A stretch of DNA of 47,324 nt from positions 1 to 47,324 of the forward strand of contig NZ_PYMB01000029.1 in the NCBI RefSeq assembly GCF_003026455.1, written 5' to 3'. The notes under the pieces were generated by a model. The model made no database searches. It was not told where the DNA came from and saw only the letters and a program-made list of their open reading frames with translations. This document shows, in pieces, positions 27,726 to 36,089 of the stretch. Every line of letters starts with the position of its first letter. The stretch's first letter is position 1. A program made the translations under genes and the position numbers. Source of the stretch: Photobacterium rosenbergii. GTDB taxonomy: Bacteria > Pseudomonadota > Gammaproteobacteria > Enterobacterales > Vibrionaceae.

Positions 27726-29057
27726 ATGCTTTATGCCAACCTTGAAGCCAACCTTGAATCCCTTTCGGATCCTTCAGCCCGTTTTGTCCTTGCCCTAAGT
27801 GGCGGAATGGACTCACGGGTGCTGCTGCATTTGATGGGGCGTTACCTAGCACGGCACCCTGAAGCATCTTGCAAAGCGGTACATGTCCATCATGGCCTCA
27901 GCACTAATGCTGATCATTGGGCACAGCAATGCGCCGAGTGGGCGACACAGGAAGGGATCGGTTTTGTACTTGAGAAAGTGACATTGGCATTGGGTAACCG
28001 GACAAGCGTTGAACAGCAAGCGCGGGATGCCCGCTACGCCGCCTTACAGGGGCATATCCAGCCAGGTGATATCCTGCTGACCGCCCAGCATGCCGATGAT
28101 CAGCTAGAAACTGTGTTGCTAGCCCTGAAGCGGGGAAGTGGGCCGGCAGGGCTATCGGCAATGCCTAAACGCATGGCTTTCTCTTCGGGGTGGCATGTAC
28201 GCCCATTACTTGACCAGCCACGGACAGCCATTGAGCAATACGCGAATGAACATCAGCTTGGCTGGGTCGACGACGAGAGCAACAACGATGAGCGTTATGA
28301 CCGCAATTTCCTGCGACACCAAGTCACACCACTGTTAACTGCGCGCTGGCCGGGGATCCGCAAGGCGGTTACCCGCAGTGCCGCACTGTGCGCAGAGCAG
28401 GAGGCCTTGCTGCAAGAGCTACTTGCTGAGCAACTTGATCAGGCCATGTCGGCCGACCAGAGCTTGGGTATCGCGTGTTTGCATCCGGATAAGCCTGGTA
28501 GTGAGCGGCGGGGCAAAGCGCTGCTGCGCCATTGGCTTGCGGTAGTTGGCGTAAAAATGCCGTCACAGGCGCAACTGGAGCAGGTTTGGCATTCTGTGGT
28601 CTTGGCCCAGCCTGATGCCAACCCTAAGGTATGTTGGGGAAAAGTCGAAGTCCGGCGTTTCAGGCAGCGTTTGCATGTTATCCAGCCCTATGAAGATGTA
28701 TCGGGTACCGTGATAGCACTGAAGCTCAATCAAGCTTGTACTCTTCCCTCATCATTGGGAACCCTACTACTCGCGACGTCAGCGTCAGGGCAACTTCGCC
28801 AGCCAAGGCCTGATGAGCCTATGTCGGTGCGTTTCGAGCCTGCCGGGTTGGAAGCCCTGCCGGTCGGCCGGGTGGGTAAACGTAAACTCAAGAAGCTATT
28901 TCAGGAGTACGGTGTGCCGAGCTGGCAACGGCGGCGGATGCCATTGGTATTTTATGGGGATGAGTTGGCAGCGGTAGCCGGACTGTTTGTCGTCGAGGCA
29001 TTTGCAGGCGAGGATTGTGACCTAACTTGGCACTACGAGCAGGAAAAAGTGGATTAA
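27726..29057 (+). CDS. tilS: tRNA(Ile)-lysidine synthetase
   Basis: A 443-residue N-type ATP pyrophosphatase that changes C34 of the minor tRNA-Ile to lysidine so it reads AUA. The PP-loop SGGMDS lies at residues 25-30, with HVHHGLS and LLTAQHADDQLET following. The long C-terminal region carries the substrate-binding domains, including a GRVGKRKLKKLFQ..GVPSWQRRRMPLV block. A GTG at 27702 is in frame; ATG 27726 is preferred because it places the PP-loop at the usual distance and the GTG lies close to the proposed promoter. Confidence 0.95.
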   Translation: MLYANLEANLESLSDPSARFVLALSGGMDSRVLLHLMGRYLARHPEASCKAVHVHHGLSTNADHWAQQCAEWATQEGIGFVLEKVTLALGNRTSVEQQARDARYAALQGHIQPGDILLTAQHADDQLETVLLALKRGSGPAGLSAMPKRMAFSSGWHVRPLLDQPRTAIEQYANEHQLGWVDDESNNDERYDRNFLRHQVTPLLTARWPGIRKAVTRSAALCAEQEALLQELLAEQLDQAMSADQSLGIACLHPDKPGSERRGKALLRHWLAVVGVKMPSQAQLEQVWHSVVLAQPDANPKVCWGKVEVRRFRQRLHVIQPYEDVSGTVIALKLNQACTLPSSLGTLLLATSASGQLRQPRPDEPMSVRFEPAGLEALPVGRVGKRKLKKLFQEYGVPSWQRRRMPLVFYGDELAAVAGLFVVEAFAGEDCDLTWHYEQEKVD

Positions 29058-29180
29058 TCGTTGAAAAAAGGCACAATTTAAAGAGCTGAGTATCTGTCGT
29101 GCCAGCAAAATATACCCGAGAGACAAGGTATACCCAGTCGTGGGGATAAATGGATAACAGAAAATAATAATGAGGACCTG

Positions 29181-29492
29181 ATGAAGAAAGTTCTAGCTTG
29201 TGTAATGTTTGCTGCCATGATGGCAAGTCCTGCGATGGCATCGGGTGATCCCGTTGCTGGAAAAGCGAAAGCCGCAGTATGTTCTGCTTGCCACGGTGCT
29301 GATGGTGTCGCTGTGATACCGGGCTACCCTAACCTCAAAGGGCAGAATGAGCAGTATTTGGTTAGCTCGCTGAAGGCATACAAAAATAAAGAACGTACCG
29401 GTGGTATGGCAATGGTCATGCAGCCGCAGGCTTCTATGCTCAGCGATACGGATATTGCCAATGTTGCTGCGTATTTCGCCCAGATGAAATAA
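29181..29492 (+). CDS. Periplasmic c-type cytochrome (class I, monohaem)
   Basis: A 103-residue small cytochrome. A signal peptide (residues about 1-20, ending PAMA) precedes SGDPVAGKAKAAV. The haem is attached at CSACH, and a methionine in the GGMAMVMQPQASM stretch is the likely sixth ligand. The fold and size fit the c553/c5 group of periplasmic electron carriers. GAGG lies before the ATG. It sits alone between tilS and mtr with a strong terminator after it. Its partner is not known from context. Confidence 0.9.
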   Translation: MKKVLACVMFAAMMASPAMASGDPVAGKAKAAVCSACHGADGVAVIPGYPNLKGQNEQYLVSSLKAYKNKERTGGMAMVMQPQASMLSDTDIANVAAYFAQMK

Positions 29493-29550
29493 ATCCCTGT
29501 TGGCAGGTTTGCCCCCGTAGGCAGTGAACTTGCAATGACCAGATGATGCG

Positions 29551-29590
29551 TCGCCCAGCCTTTATTTTTATAAGGCTGGGCGATTTTTTT
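29551..29590 (+). terminator. Terminator after the cytochrome gene
   Basis: CGCCCAGCCTT (29552-29562) and AAGGCTGGGCG (29572-29582) form a perfect 11-pair stem followed by ATTTTTTT. Confidence 0.92.
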
Positions 29591-29602
29591 ATGAATGCAT
29601 AA

Positions 29603-29620
29603 CGTAAACTAATATTTCCA
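29603..29620 (+). promoter_or_regulatory. TyrR-box-like site upstream of mtr
   Basis: CGTAAA-CTAATA-TTTCCA fits the TyrR consensus TGTAAA-N6-TTTACA with two mismatches and keeps the key G and C. A weak second match lies 22 bases on, at 29625-29642. In E. coli mtr is activated by TyrR from similar upstream boxes. Confidence 0.5.
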
Positions 29621-29659
29621 TCTGGGTGATTATCTTTTATCCAAATGATTCCTCTGCTG

Positions 29660-29704
29660 TTGCGAAAAATTACAGAACACATTATTGTACTAGCACGCTG
29701 ATAC
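29660..29704 (+). promoter_or_regulatory. mtr promoter with overlapping TrpR operator
   Basis: TTGCGA (29660-29665), a 17-base spacer and TATTGT (29683-29688) form the promoter. The operator at 29687-29704 reads GTACTAG-CACG-CTGATAC. The left half is the exact TrpR half-site, the centre has the right 4-base width, and the right half differs at two places from CTAGTAC. It covers the start point, so bound TrpR would repress. Confidence 0.65.
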
Positions 29705-29727
29705 ATTAATGTTGTTTAGGAGTCATT

Positions 29728-30939
29728 ATGAGTAAACCATCCACACTTGGGGGCGCGTGCATTATCGCCAGTGTTTGTGTTGGGGCAGGCATGCTTGGGT
29801 TACCAAGCGCAGGTGCGGGTGCGTGGACGTTATGGAGCGTGATCGCCATTTCATTCACCATGATCATGATGACGCTTTCTGGCTGGTTATTGTTGGAAGC
29901 ACTGAAACATTATGAACTTAAAGCTTCATTTAATACTGTTGCCAAAGATGTATTGAGCAAAAAGGTTAACCTAGTCAATAACCTGTCTCTATACTTTGTC
30001 GGTGGTATTCTACTGTACGCGTACATTTCATCGTCAGGTATGATTTTCAGTGAAATGCTGGGTGTCTCGCGTGAACTGGCGTCGGTATTGTTTGTTGCAC
30101 TCTGCTCGGCCTTCGTTCTGCACTCTACCCGTGCAGTGGACCGAATCTCCATTGTGTTGATCCTGTTTATGATCATCAGCTTTGTGCTGGGTGTTTCCGG
30201 ACTGGCGTCCAACATTAGCGTGCCGACTCTGTTTGCCCAAGGGGAAGCTGAAAGCTCTTATTCTGCTTACGCGTTGGCCCTGCTGCCTGTTGCGCTAACC
30301 TCGTTTGGCTACCACCACTCGGTCAGTACGATGCGTGATTATTACCAAGATGAGCACCGTGCTAAGAAAGCGATCCTTGGCGGCACTGTGATTGCCCTGA
30401 CATTCTACCTTGGCTGGGTGATTTGTATCTTCGGTAACTTACCGCGTCAAGACTTCGGCCCGGTTGTGACGGCTGGCGGTGGTGTGGATGCCCTAATGGC
30501 AGCACTGACATCAGCGATTGATTCAAACAGCATCAAACAAGCGCTTCATATCTTCTCCATTGCTGCGATTGTTTCATCCTTTATTGGTGTTGGACTGGGT
30601 GTGTTCGATTACCTGGCTGACCTGTTTGGCTTCGAAGATAACAAGCAAGGCCGTCTAAAAACCTGGGGCGTGACATTCCTTCCGCCATTGGTGTTCTCGC
30701 TAGTCGCACCGTTTGGCTTTGTCGCGGCGATTGGTCTAGCAGGAGCAGCAGCAACGATTTGGACTTGTATTATCCCGGCGACATTGGCTAAAACATTGCG
30801 CCAACGCGCACCGGAGCAAGAAGGTTTCGTAGTTCCGGGCGGCAATGCAACGATTTATATCGTGATTGCCTTCGGGGTATTGACAGCCGCATTCCACATG
30901 ATGGCCATGGCGAACCTACTGCCAGTATTTAACGGCTAA
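29728..30939 (+). CDS. mtr: Tryptophan-specific aromatic amino-acid permease (Mtr-like)
   Basis: A 403-residue inner-membrane proton symporter of the HAAAP family, with about 11 hydrophobic segments. GAGMLGLPSAGAGAW (residues about 20-34), YAYISSSG and LTSFGYHHSVSTM are family signatures. The NVVN/NLVN-SL..YI(S)SSG segment and GVFDYLADLFGFEDN match Mtr more closely than TyrP. The TrpR-like operator in the promoter supports tryptophan as substrate, although TnaB/TyrP-type specificity cannot be excluded. AGGAG precedes the ATG. A bidirectional terminator follows. Confidence 0.85.
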   Translation: MSKPSTLGGACIIASVCVGAGMLGLPSAGAGAWTLWSVIAISFTMIMMTLSGWLLLEALKHYELKASFNTVAKDVLSKKVNLVNNLSLYFVGGILLYAYISSSGMIFSEMLGVSRELASVLFVALCSAFVLHSTRAVDRISIVLILFMIISFVLGVSGLASNISVPTLFAQGEAESSYSAYALALLPVALTSFGYHHSVSTMRDYYQDEHRAKKAILGGTVIALTFYLGWVICIFGNLPRQDFGPVVTAGGGVDALMAALTSAIDSNSIKQALHIFSIAAIVSSFIGVGLGVFDYLADLFGFEDNKQGRLKTWGVTFLPPLVFSLVAPFGFVAAIGLAGAAATIWTCIIPATLAKTLRQRAPEQEGFVVPGGNATIYIVIAFGVLTAAFHMMAMANLLPVFNG

Positions 30940-30974
30940 TAAGCTAAGCCCGCTGGAATATTAGTTTCACAGAT

Positions 30975-31007
30975 ATAAAAAACGGAAGCCTCGGCTTCCG
31001 TTTTTTT
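30975..31007. terminator. Bidirectional terminator between mtr and the DUF4250 gene
   Basis: AAAAAACGGAAG-CCTCGG-CTTCCGTTTTTTT (about 30977-31007) is symmetrical, with A and T runs on both sides. It serves mtr (plus) and the converging DUF4250 gene (minus). Confidence 0.88.
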
Positions 31008-31046
31008 GTTTGCGACCCCGATTTTGCAATCGCCAATCGCCAGAAA

Positions 31047-31235
31047 TTACCTGAACTGTTTGGCTTCCGGCAGGTAGTCAAAGCCAGCACTGGCTAGCTT
31101 AGCAACGAGTTTGTCCTTGTCGATATCGTAGAATTTGACTAAGGCATCCAGATCGCCGAACTCATCGCGGATCTTCATGTTAACGATGCTCATCAGCATC
31201 ACAGGATCCATCGTCTCGTATTTGTTCAGATCCAT
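31047..31235 (-). CDS. DUF4250 domain-containing protein
   Basis: A 62-residue protein starting MDLNKYETMDPVMLMSIVNMKIRDEF. It is recognisable as DUF4250, a small family of unknown function whose members share MDP-(I/V)-ML-SIVNMKLRDEF and a C-terminal YD(I/L)D...L.AKL. It is soluble and probably helical. The start codon overlaps the yaeP stop by one base (TAATG), so translation is coupled to yaeP. Confidence 0.85.
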   Translation of the reverse strand: MDLNKYETMDPVMLMSIVNMKIRDEFGDLDALVKFYDIDKDKLVAKLASAGFDYLPEAKQFR

Positions 31236-31441
31236 TATGCGTCCTCGTGATCGCTCATTAGCAAATTAGCTGCGGCAAAAGCGGCACGTTCACGAACCTC
31301 TTCTGGCAGCGTGTCGTTGGCAGCGATGTCATTCAGTGCTTTAACCGCACAGTGAATCGCATTGGGAATATAGCCTAGCTCACCACCACCGATTTGCGCA
31401 TAGATCATACGAACTTGCTCGCAGCACTCATAAATTTTCAT
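31235..31441 (-). CDS. yaeP: UPF0253 family protein YaeP
   Basis: A 68-residue protein of the UPF0253/YaeP family, which shares the GELGYIPNAI and RERAAFAAANLLMSD blocks seen in E. coli YaeP. Function is unknown. In E. coli yaeP lies near tilS; here it is about 2.2 kb beyond tilS with the cytochrome and permease genes between. It overlaps the DUF4250 gene by one base. Confidence 0.9.
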   Translation of the reverse strand: MKIYECCEQVRMIYAQIGGGELGYIPNAIHCAVKALNDIAANDTLPEEVRERAAFAAANLLMSDHEDA

Positions 31442-31558
31442 AGTTTGTCCTTCATAAACAGTGATTTCGGCAGCCGGCTGGGAAGGTGCAGCGGGCTGGC
31501 GAAAACATGCTTTTCAAGCTTCACTATACCAAAGACTGAGTGGGGACGGCAGGGAGAT

Positions 31559-32419
31559 TTAGCGAGTACGCTTTTGTTTGTACAGATGACGGTCAGCGCG
31601 GTCGACCAGGGTGATATTAGTATCGCCTTTCTGGTAAACACTAAAGCCGCTGGAACAGCCGATTTTCAGTGTTCGCAAAGTTGAATCATCTGCCATCAGG
31701 GCATCGAGCCTGCGGATCACATGCAGGGCTGACGTATCGGTTGCCGGTTGCAGCAGAACCGCAAATTCATCACCACCGACACGGTAACAGCGGTCGGTAG
31801 CTCGGACTGATTTTTTCAACAGCAGGGAGAAGTGGCGGATCACTTTGTCACCGTCGGGGTGGCCAAAGCGGTCATTGACCTGCTTGAAATTATCGAGGTC
31901 AAACATAGCCAATACCAGACCGATGTTGCGCCTTTCACTCATGGCGAGAGCGTGATTGAGATCCTGCTCAAAGCTATTGCGGTTGCCAAGGCCTGAGAGG
32001 TAGTCACGCAGTGCCATATTTTTGACTCGGCGATATTCCAATGCGCAGGCGAGGGGCCCGGCAAACAGCCGATGATAGGTATGAAGCAGGTTAACTTCAT
32101 CTTTATCTAGAGGATATGGGGTGTGGTATTGCAGCTTTCCTAGCTCCTGTTTATTGAAGCGTAGGATGAAGGTTTGCCGGTATTGGGTACTCTGCCCTTG
32201 GCGGACAAGGGTTGTGGTATTGTCCGCATTCCATATTAACCTGCTGATATCTATTTGTTTTTCAACTTCACGGCTGAATATATCGAATAGCAAGCTAATA
32301 TCCAGCTTCCCCTGGAATTTTTGTAAAAGCAACAGGCGCTGATCAGCCCCAAGGGGTTTTGTCCTTGGTTTAGCATATTGGCTATCGGCCAGCTTGTCGT
32401 TCCAGTGGAGTGGATCCAT
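31559..32419 (-). CDS. Diguanylate cyclase (GGDEF protein)
   Basis: A 286-residue protein with a C-terminal GGDEF domain (about 137-286) that should make cyclic-di-GMP. DYLSGLGNRNSFE opens the domain, FDLDNFKQVND carries a metal-binding Asp (D174), and the active loop GGDEF lies at 215-219. RATD at 206-209, five residues before GGDEF, is the RxxD inhibitory site, so product feedback is likely. Residues 1-130 form an unassigned N-terminal sensor region with no membrane segment. No strong ribosome site is seen. Same strand as yaeP and the patatin gene. Confidence 0.92.
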   Translation of the reverse strand: MDPLHWNDKLADSQYAKPRTKPLGADQRLLLLQKFQGKLDISLLFDIFSREVEKQIDISRLIWNADNTTTLVRQGQSTQYRQTFILRFNKQELGKLQYHTPYPLDKDEVNLLHTYHRLFAGPLACALEYRRVKNMALRDYLSGLGNRNSFEQDLNHALAMSERRNIGLVLAMFDLDNFKQVNDRFGHPDGDKVIRHFSLLLKKSVRATDRCYRVGGDEFAVLLQPATDTSALHVIRRLDALMADDSTLRTLKIGCSSGFSVYQKGDTNITLVDRADRHLYKQKRTR

Positions 32420-32498
32420 ATATGTGTCAAAAAATAAATAGGGAAGTAACTATAGGCAATTATTAAGCCATTTCAATACCTAAACAGAATTTATATTA

Positions 32499-33632
32499 TT
32501 AATCATCTGATTTAATTAAGAAACTGCGAAGGGAGGCTTCTTTTTCCTGAGTGTCTTCATACCCCATTTTTATTAGGGCATGGATATAGGCCGGCTCGAA
32601 GAGAATATAGCTAGTGATTGCAGCGTCGTCTTTTGGGCTGATACCAATCAGTTGCATCAACCCCCGGGTCATGGGCGGCAGGTGACAGTAGTATTGGCGG
32701 GCCAATTGTTCAAATGATTGACTGGGGGAAAGGTGGATGTGTTCAATCTTTCGCAGCTTTTGCTTCGTTTTAGCCTCGGGCAGACTGTCAATCAGTGCGT
32801 TGATCCTTGATAGGTTTTCTAGGTCAGCAGTAAGGGTGTCACTGAAAATGGTATCCATCAGGTGGCCGCCTAATGCTGCTAGGCCGGGGGCACGGGTATG
32901 ATCTGGGCTATCGAGTTTCTGGTTGATGAGGTCGATGATCAGTATTTTATCTGCCCCCATCTTCAGGGATGGGCGCAGTGGTGCCAGTTGGTGGATCGAA
33001 CCATCCCCATAATAGGCTTGCCCGATACGGGTTGCTGGAAAGACCAAGGGAATCGCTGAAGAGGCTAGCAGATGATCGGTGGTGATCAGTGAGCGGCGGC
33101 CTTTTGATTTGGCCCTGTCCCACTCAGGGATCTCTGGCTGGCCCTGAAAAAAACTGACGGAGTGGCCGCTTTTGTAGCTTGAAGCGGTAATAGAGATACC
33201 ATGGAGGTTCCCTGCCGCAATTTGCTTTTCCAGCCGGGAATAGTTGTTGACCTGGTTAAGCAGTTGGCGCAACGGGCGGCTGTTGAGCAAGCCAAAAGGG
33301 GGCCGTTCGTGATGGTGGGCTTGGAGGCGGGCAAACCACTGGCTGGCAAGGTAGCCGCTCATTCCCCTTGGTGTCGTGGCAAAGATACGCCGGCTGTGTA
33401 GCCGGGACCAAATCCACTCGAGCTTTTTGACGCCTAACCTGAAGCAGGAGGCATAGCAAGCAATCGAAGTGGCATTGATGGCCCCTGCCGAAGTGCCGCA
33501 GTAAATACTGAACGGGCTATGGTGCACCCGTGGGTACCATTCAGAAATAGCCTTGAGTACCCCGACCTGATAGGCAGCCCGCGCTCCTCCTCCGGTGAGG
33601 AGCAGGCTGATCTTTGGCGTTTCCCTGCCCAT
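32499..33632 (-). CDS. Patatin-like phospholipase family protein
   Basis: A 377-residue lipid acyl hydrolase. The oxyanion loop is GGGARAAYQVGVL (residues 14-26), the nucleophile is S48 in GTSAG (46-50), and the catalytic Asp is D210 in YYGDGSIHQ (a DG dyad). All three catalytic elements are present. There is no signal peptide, so it is probably cytoplasmic or membrane-associated rather than secreted by the general route. AAGGAG precedes the ATG. Substrate is unknown; ExoU-like toxicity cannot be inferred from the sequence. Confidence 0.9.
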   Translation of the reverse strand: MGRETPKISLLLTGGGARAAYQVGVLKAISEWYPRVHHSPFSIYCGTSAGAINATSIACYASCFRLGVKKLEWIWSRLHSRRIFATTPRGMSGYLASQWFARLQAHHHERPPFGLLNSRPLRQLLNQVNNYSRLEKQIAAGNLHGISITASSYKSGHSVSFFQGQPEIPEWDRAKSKGRRSLITTDHLLASSAIPLVFPATRIGQAYYGDGSIHQLAPLRPSLKMGADKILIIDLINQKLDSPDHTRAPGLAALGGHLMDTIFSDTLTADLENLSRINALIDSLPEAKTKQKLRKIEHIHLSPSQSFEQLARQYYCHLPPMTRGLMQLIGISPKDDAAITSYILFEPAYIHALIKMGYEDTQEKEASLRSFLIKSDD

Positions 33633-33709
33633 AGCGCTCCTTTCTTTTAGTTATATCTATAACTATATCCCTAATTTTCCTTATGGTGGAACATAGACTT
33701 AACACAAGG

Positions 33710-34063
33710 CTACTTGGAAGCTAGTATTTTTGCTTTCATTGCACAGGCAAGTTCGAAGTCATCAAGGGTACGGCGGGCGCTGGAGCAGGCCTCATTAAGC
33801 AACTCGGCGGTGCGAATAGCATTGAACAACATGTTGGCGGCATTTGGGTGTGCCTGCTCTATGGCAGAGTGAATGGCCCAACAGCGATCGTAAAGGCTAC
33901 CTTGCTCGATGGCGGTTACCTTGTCAAAAGCGGGTTGGTCGATTTGCTTGAGCGTTGTAATGATAAAGTCAGTGACAGATTGAAGTGCTTTATCTGATTC
34001 GAGTTTGGCTTGTTGGCTGGTGTTACAGGCCAAATGTAATTGCTGGGCGTTTTCTGTATTCAT
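33710..34063 (-). CDS. Small conserved-looking protein, unrecognised
   Basis: A 117-residue soluble protein starting MNTENAQQLHLACN. ATG 34063 is chosen because AAGG lies 6 bases before it; a longer in-frame version from 34120 would add 19 basic residues with no ribosome site. It reads as a bundle of helices, with NMLFNAIRTAELLNEACSSAR in the C-terminal half and four cysteines. There is no membrane segment or catalytic motif. It lies between the patatin gene and the proS terminator. I do not recognise the family. Confidence 0.7.
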   Translation of the reverse strand: MNTENAQQLHLACNTSQQAKLESDKALQSVTDFIITTLKQIDQPAFDKVTAIEQGSLYDRCWAIHSAIEQAHPNAANMLFNAIRTAELLNEACSSARRTLDDFELACAMKAKILASK

Positions 34064-34139
34064 TGGTTGCCTTAGAATGCGCGTACTTGCTAGGTAGTAC
34101 AATATCCTTTGGCGGATCATTTGCCAATACAGAAAATTG

Positions 34140-34170
34140 AAACAAAAAGGCCTCCACGAGGGAGGCCTTT
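34140..34170 (-). terminator. Terminator after proS
   Basis: AAAGGCCTCC (34146-34155) and GGAGGCCTTT (34161-34170) form a perfect 10-pair stem around ACGAG. On the minus strand it is followed by TTGTTT. It lies 22 bases past the proS stop. Confidence 0.9.
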
Positions 34171-34191
34171 GAGAATTAAATCGTATTGCGA

Positions 34192-35907
34192 TTAAGCCAT
34201 TTTCTGCTTAATGAACTCAACGATATCTGCCACTGCAACACCTTCTTTGGTGCCGGCACGACGGTCTTTGTATTCCATCTCACCGTTTTCTAGGCTGCGG
34301 TTACCGATCACGATAGTGTGCGGGATACCGATCAGCTCGTGGTCAGCAAACATAACGCCTGGGCGCTCTTTACGGTCATCGAATAGCACTTCGATACCAG
34401 CAGCAGTCAGATCAGCGTATAGCTTCTCAGCCGCTTCCTTCACTTCAGCTGATTTCGCCATGTTCATCGGTACGATAGATACTTGGAACGGAGCAATCGC
34501 GTCAGGCCAGATGATGCCGTTTTCGTCGCTGTTCTGCTCAATCGCAGAAGCAACCACACGGGATACACCGATGCCGTAACAACCCATTTCTAGGATTACG
34601 TTCTTGCCGTCAGGACCCAGTACGCCACAGTTCATCTTCTCAGAGTAGTTTGTACCCAGCTGGAAGATGTGGCCCACTTCGATACCGCGCTTAAGCTGGA
34701 TAGTGCCTTTACCACATGGGCTTGGGTCACCTTCAACCACGTTACGCAGATCTTCTACCTGACCCAACTCAACATCACGACCCCAGTTGATACCGAAGTA
34801 GTGCTTGTCGTCAACGTTAGCACCAGCGCCGAAGTCGCTCATTACCGCCACAGAGCGGTCAACGATGAACGGCAGCTTCAGGCCAACAGGACCTAGGGAG
34901 CCAGGGCCTGCACCGATCAGGGCGCGGATTTCTTCTTCGGTTGCCATCTCTAGTGGAGAAGCAACGTCTTTAAGGTTTTCTGCTTTAACTTCGTTTAGCT
35001 CGTGATCACCACGGATGATAAGGGCAACCAGCTCTGCGTCGATTTCGTCAGAAGCTTTAACGAATAGCGTCTTAACGGTTTTTTCGATTGGCAGGTCAAA
35101 CTGCTCAACAAGCTCTGCGATAGTTTTCGCGTTTGGCGTGTCAACCAGTGTCATCTCCTGAGTTGGCGCAGCCAGTTCAGTCGCAGGAGCTAGTGCTTCT
35201 GCTTTTTCGATGTTTGCTGCGTACTCAGACTCGGTAGAGAAGGCAATCAAGTCTTCGCCGCTTTCAGCCAATACGTGGAACTCGTGAGAGCCGCTACCAC
35301 CGATAGCACCGGTATCTGCCAGTACTGGACGGTAGTCAAGACCCATGCGGTCGAATGCCTTACAGTATGCTTCGTGCATCGCATCGTAAGATTTCTGTAG
35401 GCCTTCTTTGTCAATGTCAAAGCTGTATGCATCCATCATGCTGAATTCACGTGCACGCATTACACCGAAGCGTGGACGGCGTTCATCACGGAATTTAGTC
35501 TGGATTTGGTACAGGTTCAGCGGCAGCTGTTTGTAAGAGCTCACTTCGTTACGCACAAGGCTAGTGATCACTTCTTCAGCTGTCGGGCTAAGTACAAACG
35601 GACGCTCATGACGGTCAGTAAAGCGAAGTAGCTCAGCACCCATCTTTTCAGATCGGCCTGTCTCTTCCCATAGTTCGAACGGCTGAACCACGGGCATCAA
35701 AGTCTCAACAGCACCTGCATTGTTGATTTCTTCGCGAACAATGTTCTCGACCTTACGTAAAACACGCAGACCTGTAGGCAGCCAGGTGTAAAGACCTGAA
35801 GCCAGCTTACGGATCATACCTGCACGAAGCATTAGCTGGTGGCTAACAACTTCTGCGTCATTTGGAGTCTCCTTCAGAGTAGAAAGAAGATAGTTACTGG
35901 TACGCAT
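34192..35907 (-). CDS. proS: Prolyl-tRNA synthetase (bacterial type)
   Basis: A 571-residue class II synthetase (E. coli 572). Motif 1 lies near residues 65-85, motif 2 is the TKFRDERRPRFGVMRAREF stretch near 140, and motif 3 (GCYGIGVSRVVAS) is near 445. Between motifs 2 and 3 is the INS domain that edits alanyl-tRNA-Pro. The C-terminal anticodon-binding domain follows. ATG 35907 (MRTSNYLLSTLK) is the family start; the reading frame stays open for 36 more codons upstream, but those residues are unrelated and would include the proposed -10. Confidence 0.98.
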   Translation of the reverse strand: MRTSNYLLSTLKETPNDAEVVSHQLMLRAGMIRKLASGLYTWLPTGLRVLRKVENIVREEINNAGAVETLMPVVQPFELWEETGRSEKMGAELLRFTDRHERPFVLSPTAEEVITSLVRNEVSSYKQLPLNLYQIQTKFRDERRPRFGVMRAREFSMMDAYSFDIDKEGLQKSYDAMHEAYCKAFDRMGLDYRPVLADTGAIGGSGSHEFHVLAESGEDLIAFSTESEYAANIEKAEALAPATELAAPTQEMTLVDTPNAKTIAELVEQFDLPIEKTVKTLFVKASDEIDAELVALIIRGDHELNEVKAENLKDVASPLEMATEEEIRALIGAGPGSLGPVGLKLPFIVDRSVAVMSDFGAGANVDDKHYFGINWGRDVELGQVEDLRNVVEGDPSPCGKGTIQLKRGIEVGHIFQLGTNYSEKMNCGVLGPDGKNVILEMGCYGIGVSRVVASAIEQNSDENGIIWPDAIAPFQVSIVPMNMAKSAEVKEAAEKLYADLTAAGIEVLFDDRKERPGVMFADHELIGIPHTIVIGNRSLENGEMEYKDRRAGTKEGVAVADIVEFIKQKMA

Positions 35908-35986
35908 TGATGGTATCCGTTTGTTTAGATGAAAATAAGAAATGTGGGGGACAGGCCCCAGCCACCTATATAGGCGGTAACCGCAT

Positions 35987-36015
35987 ATACTACCAGCCAA
36001 TTGGCCGTTAGCCAA
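35987..36015 (-). promoter_or_regulatory. Probable proS promoter
   Basis: On the minus strand TTGGCT (36015-36010), a 17-base spacer, then TAGTAT (35992-35987). It lies about 80 bases before the proS start. Confidence 0.5.
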
Positions 36016-36056
36016 AGGGATTGGATAGCCACAGCGGGGAAAATGCCCCTAAATCG

Positions 36057-36071
36057 ATAACCCTGGGTTAT
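36057..36071. promoter_or_regulatory. Perfect 7-1-7 dyad between trmO and proS
   Basis: ATAACCC-T-GGGTTAT is exactly symmetrical. It lies 19 bases past the trmO stop and 40 bases before the proposed proS -35. It could be an operator or part of a weak trmO terminator; no T run follows. Confidence 0.35.
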
Positions 36072-36089
36072 TTGCCACGTCTTTGTCGA

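Noticed and set aside
31047..31441. The tiny overlapping pair DUF4250/YaeP as a toxin-antitoxin module
   Set aside because: Both belong to widely conserved small families without toxin motifs, and YaeP is a housekeeping neighbour of tilS in relatives.
32499..33632. Patatin protein as a secreted ExoU-type toxin
   Set aside because: It has the family catalytic residues but no secretion signal, chaperone gene or secretion-system neighbour.
35908..36015. A 36-residue N-terminal extension of ProS
   Set aside because: The extra codons are unrelated to ProS, lack a ribosome site and include the predicted -10.
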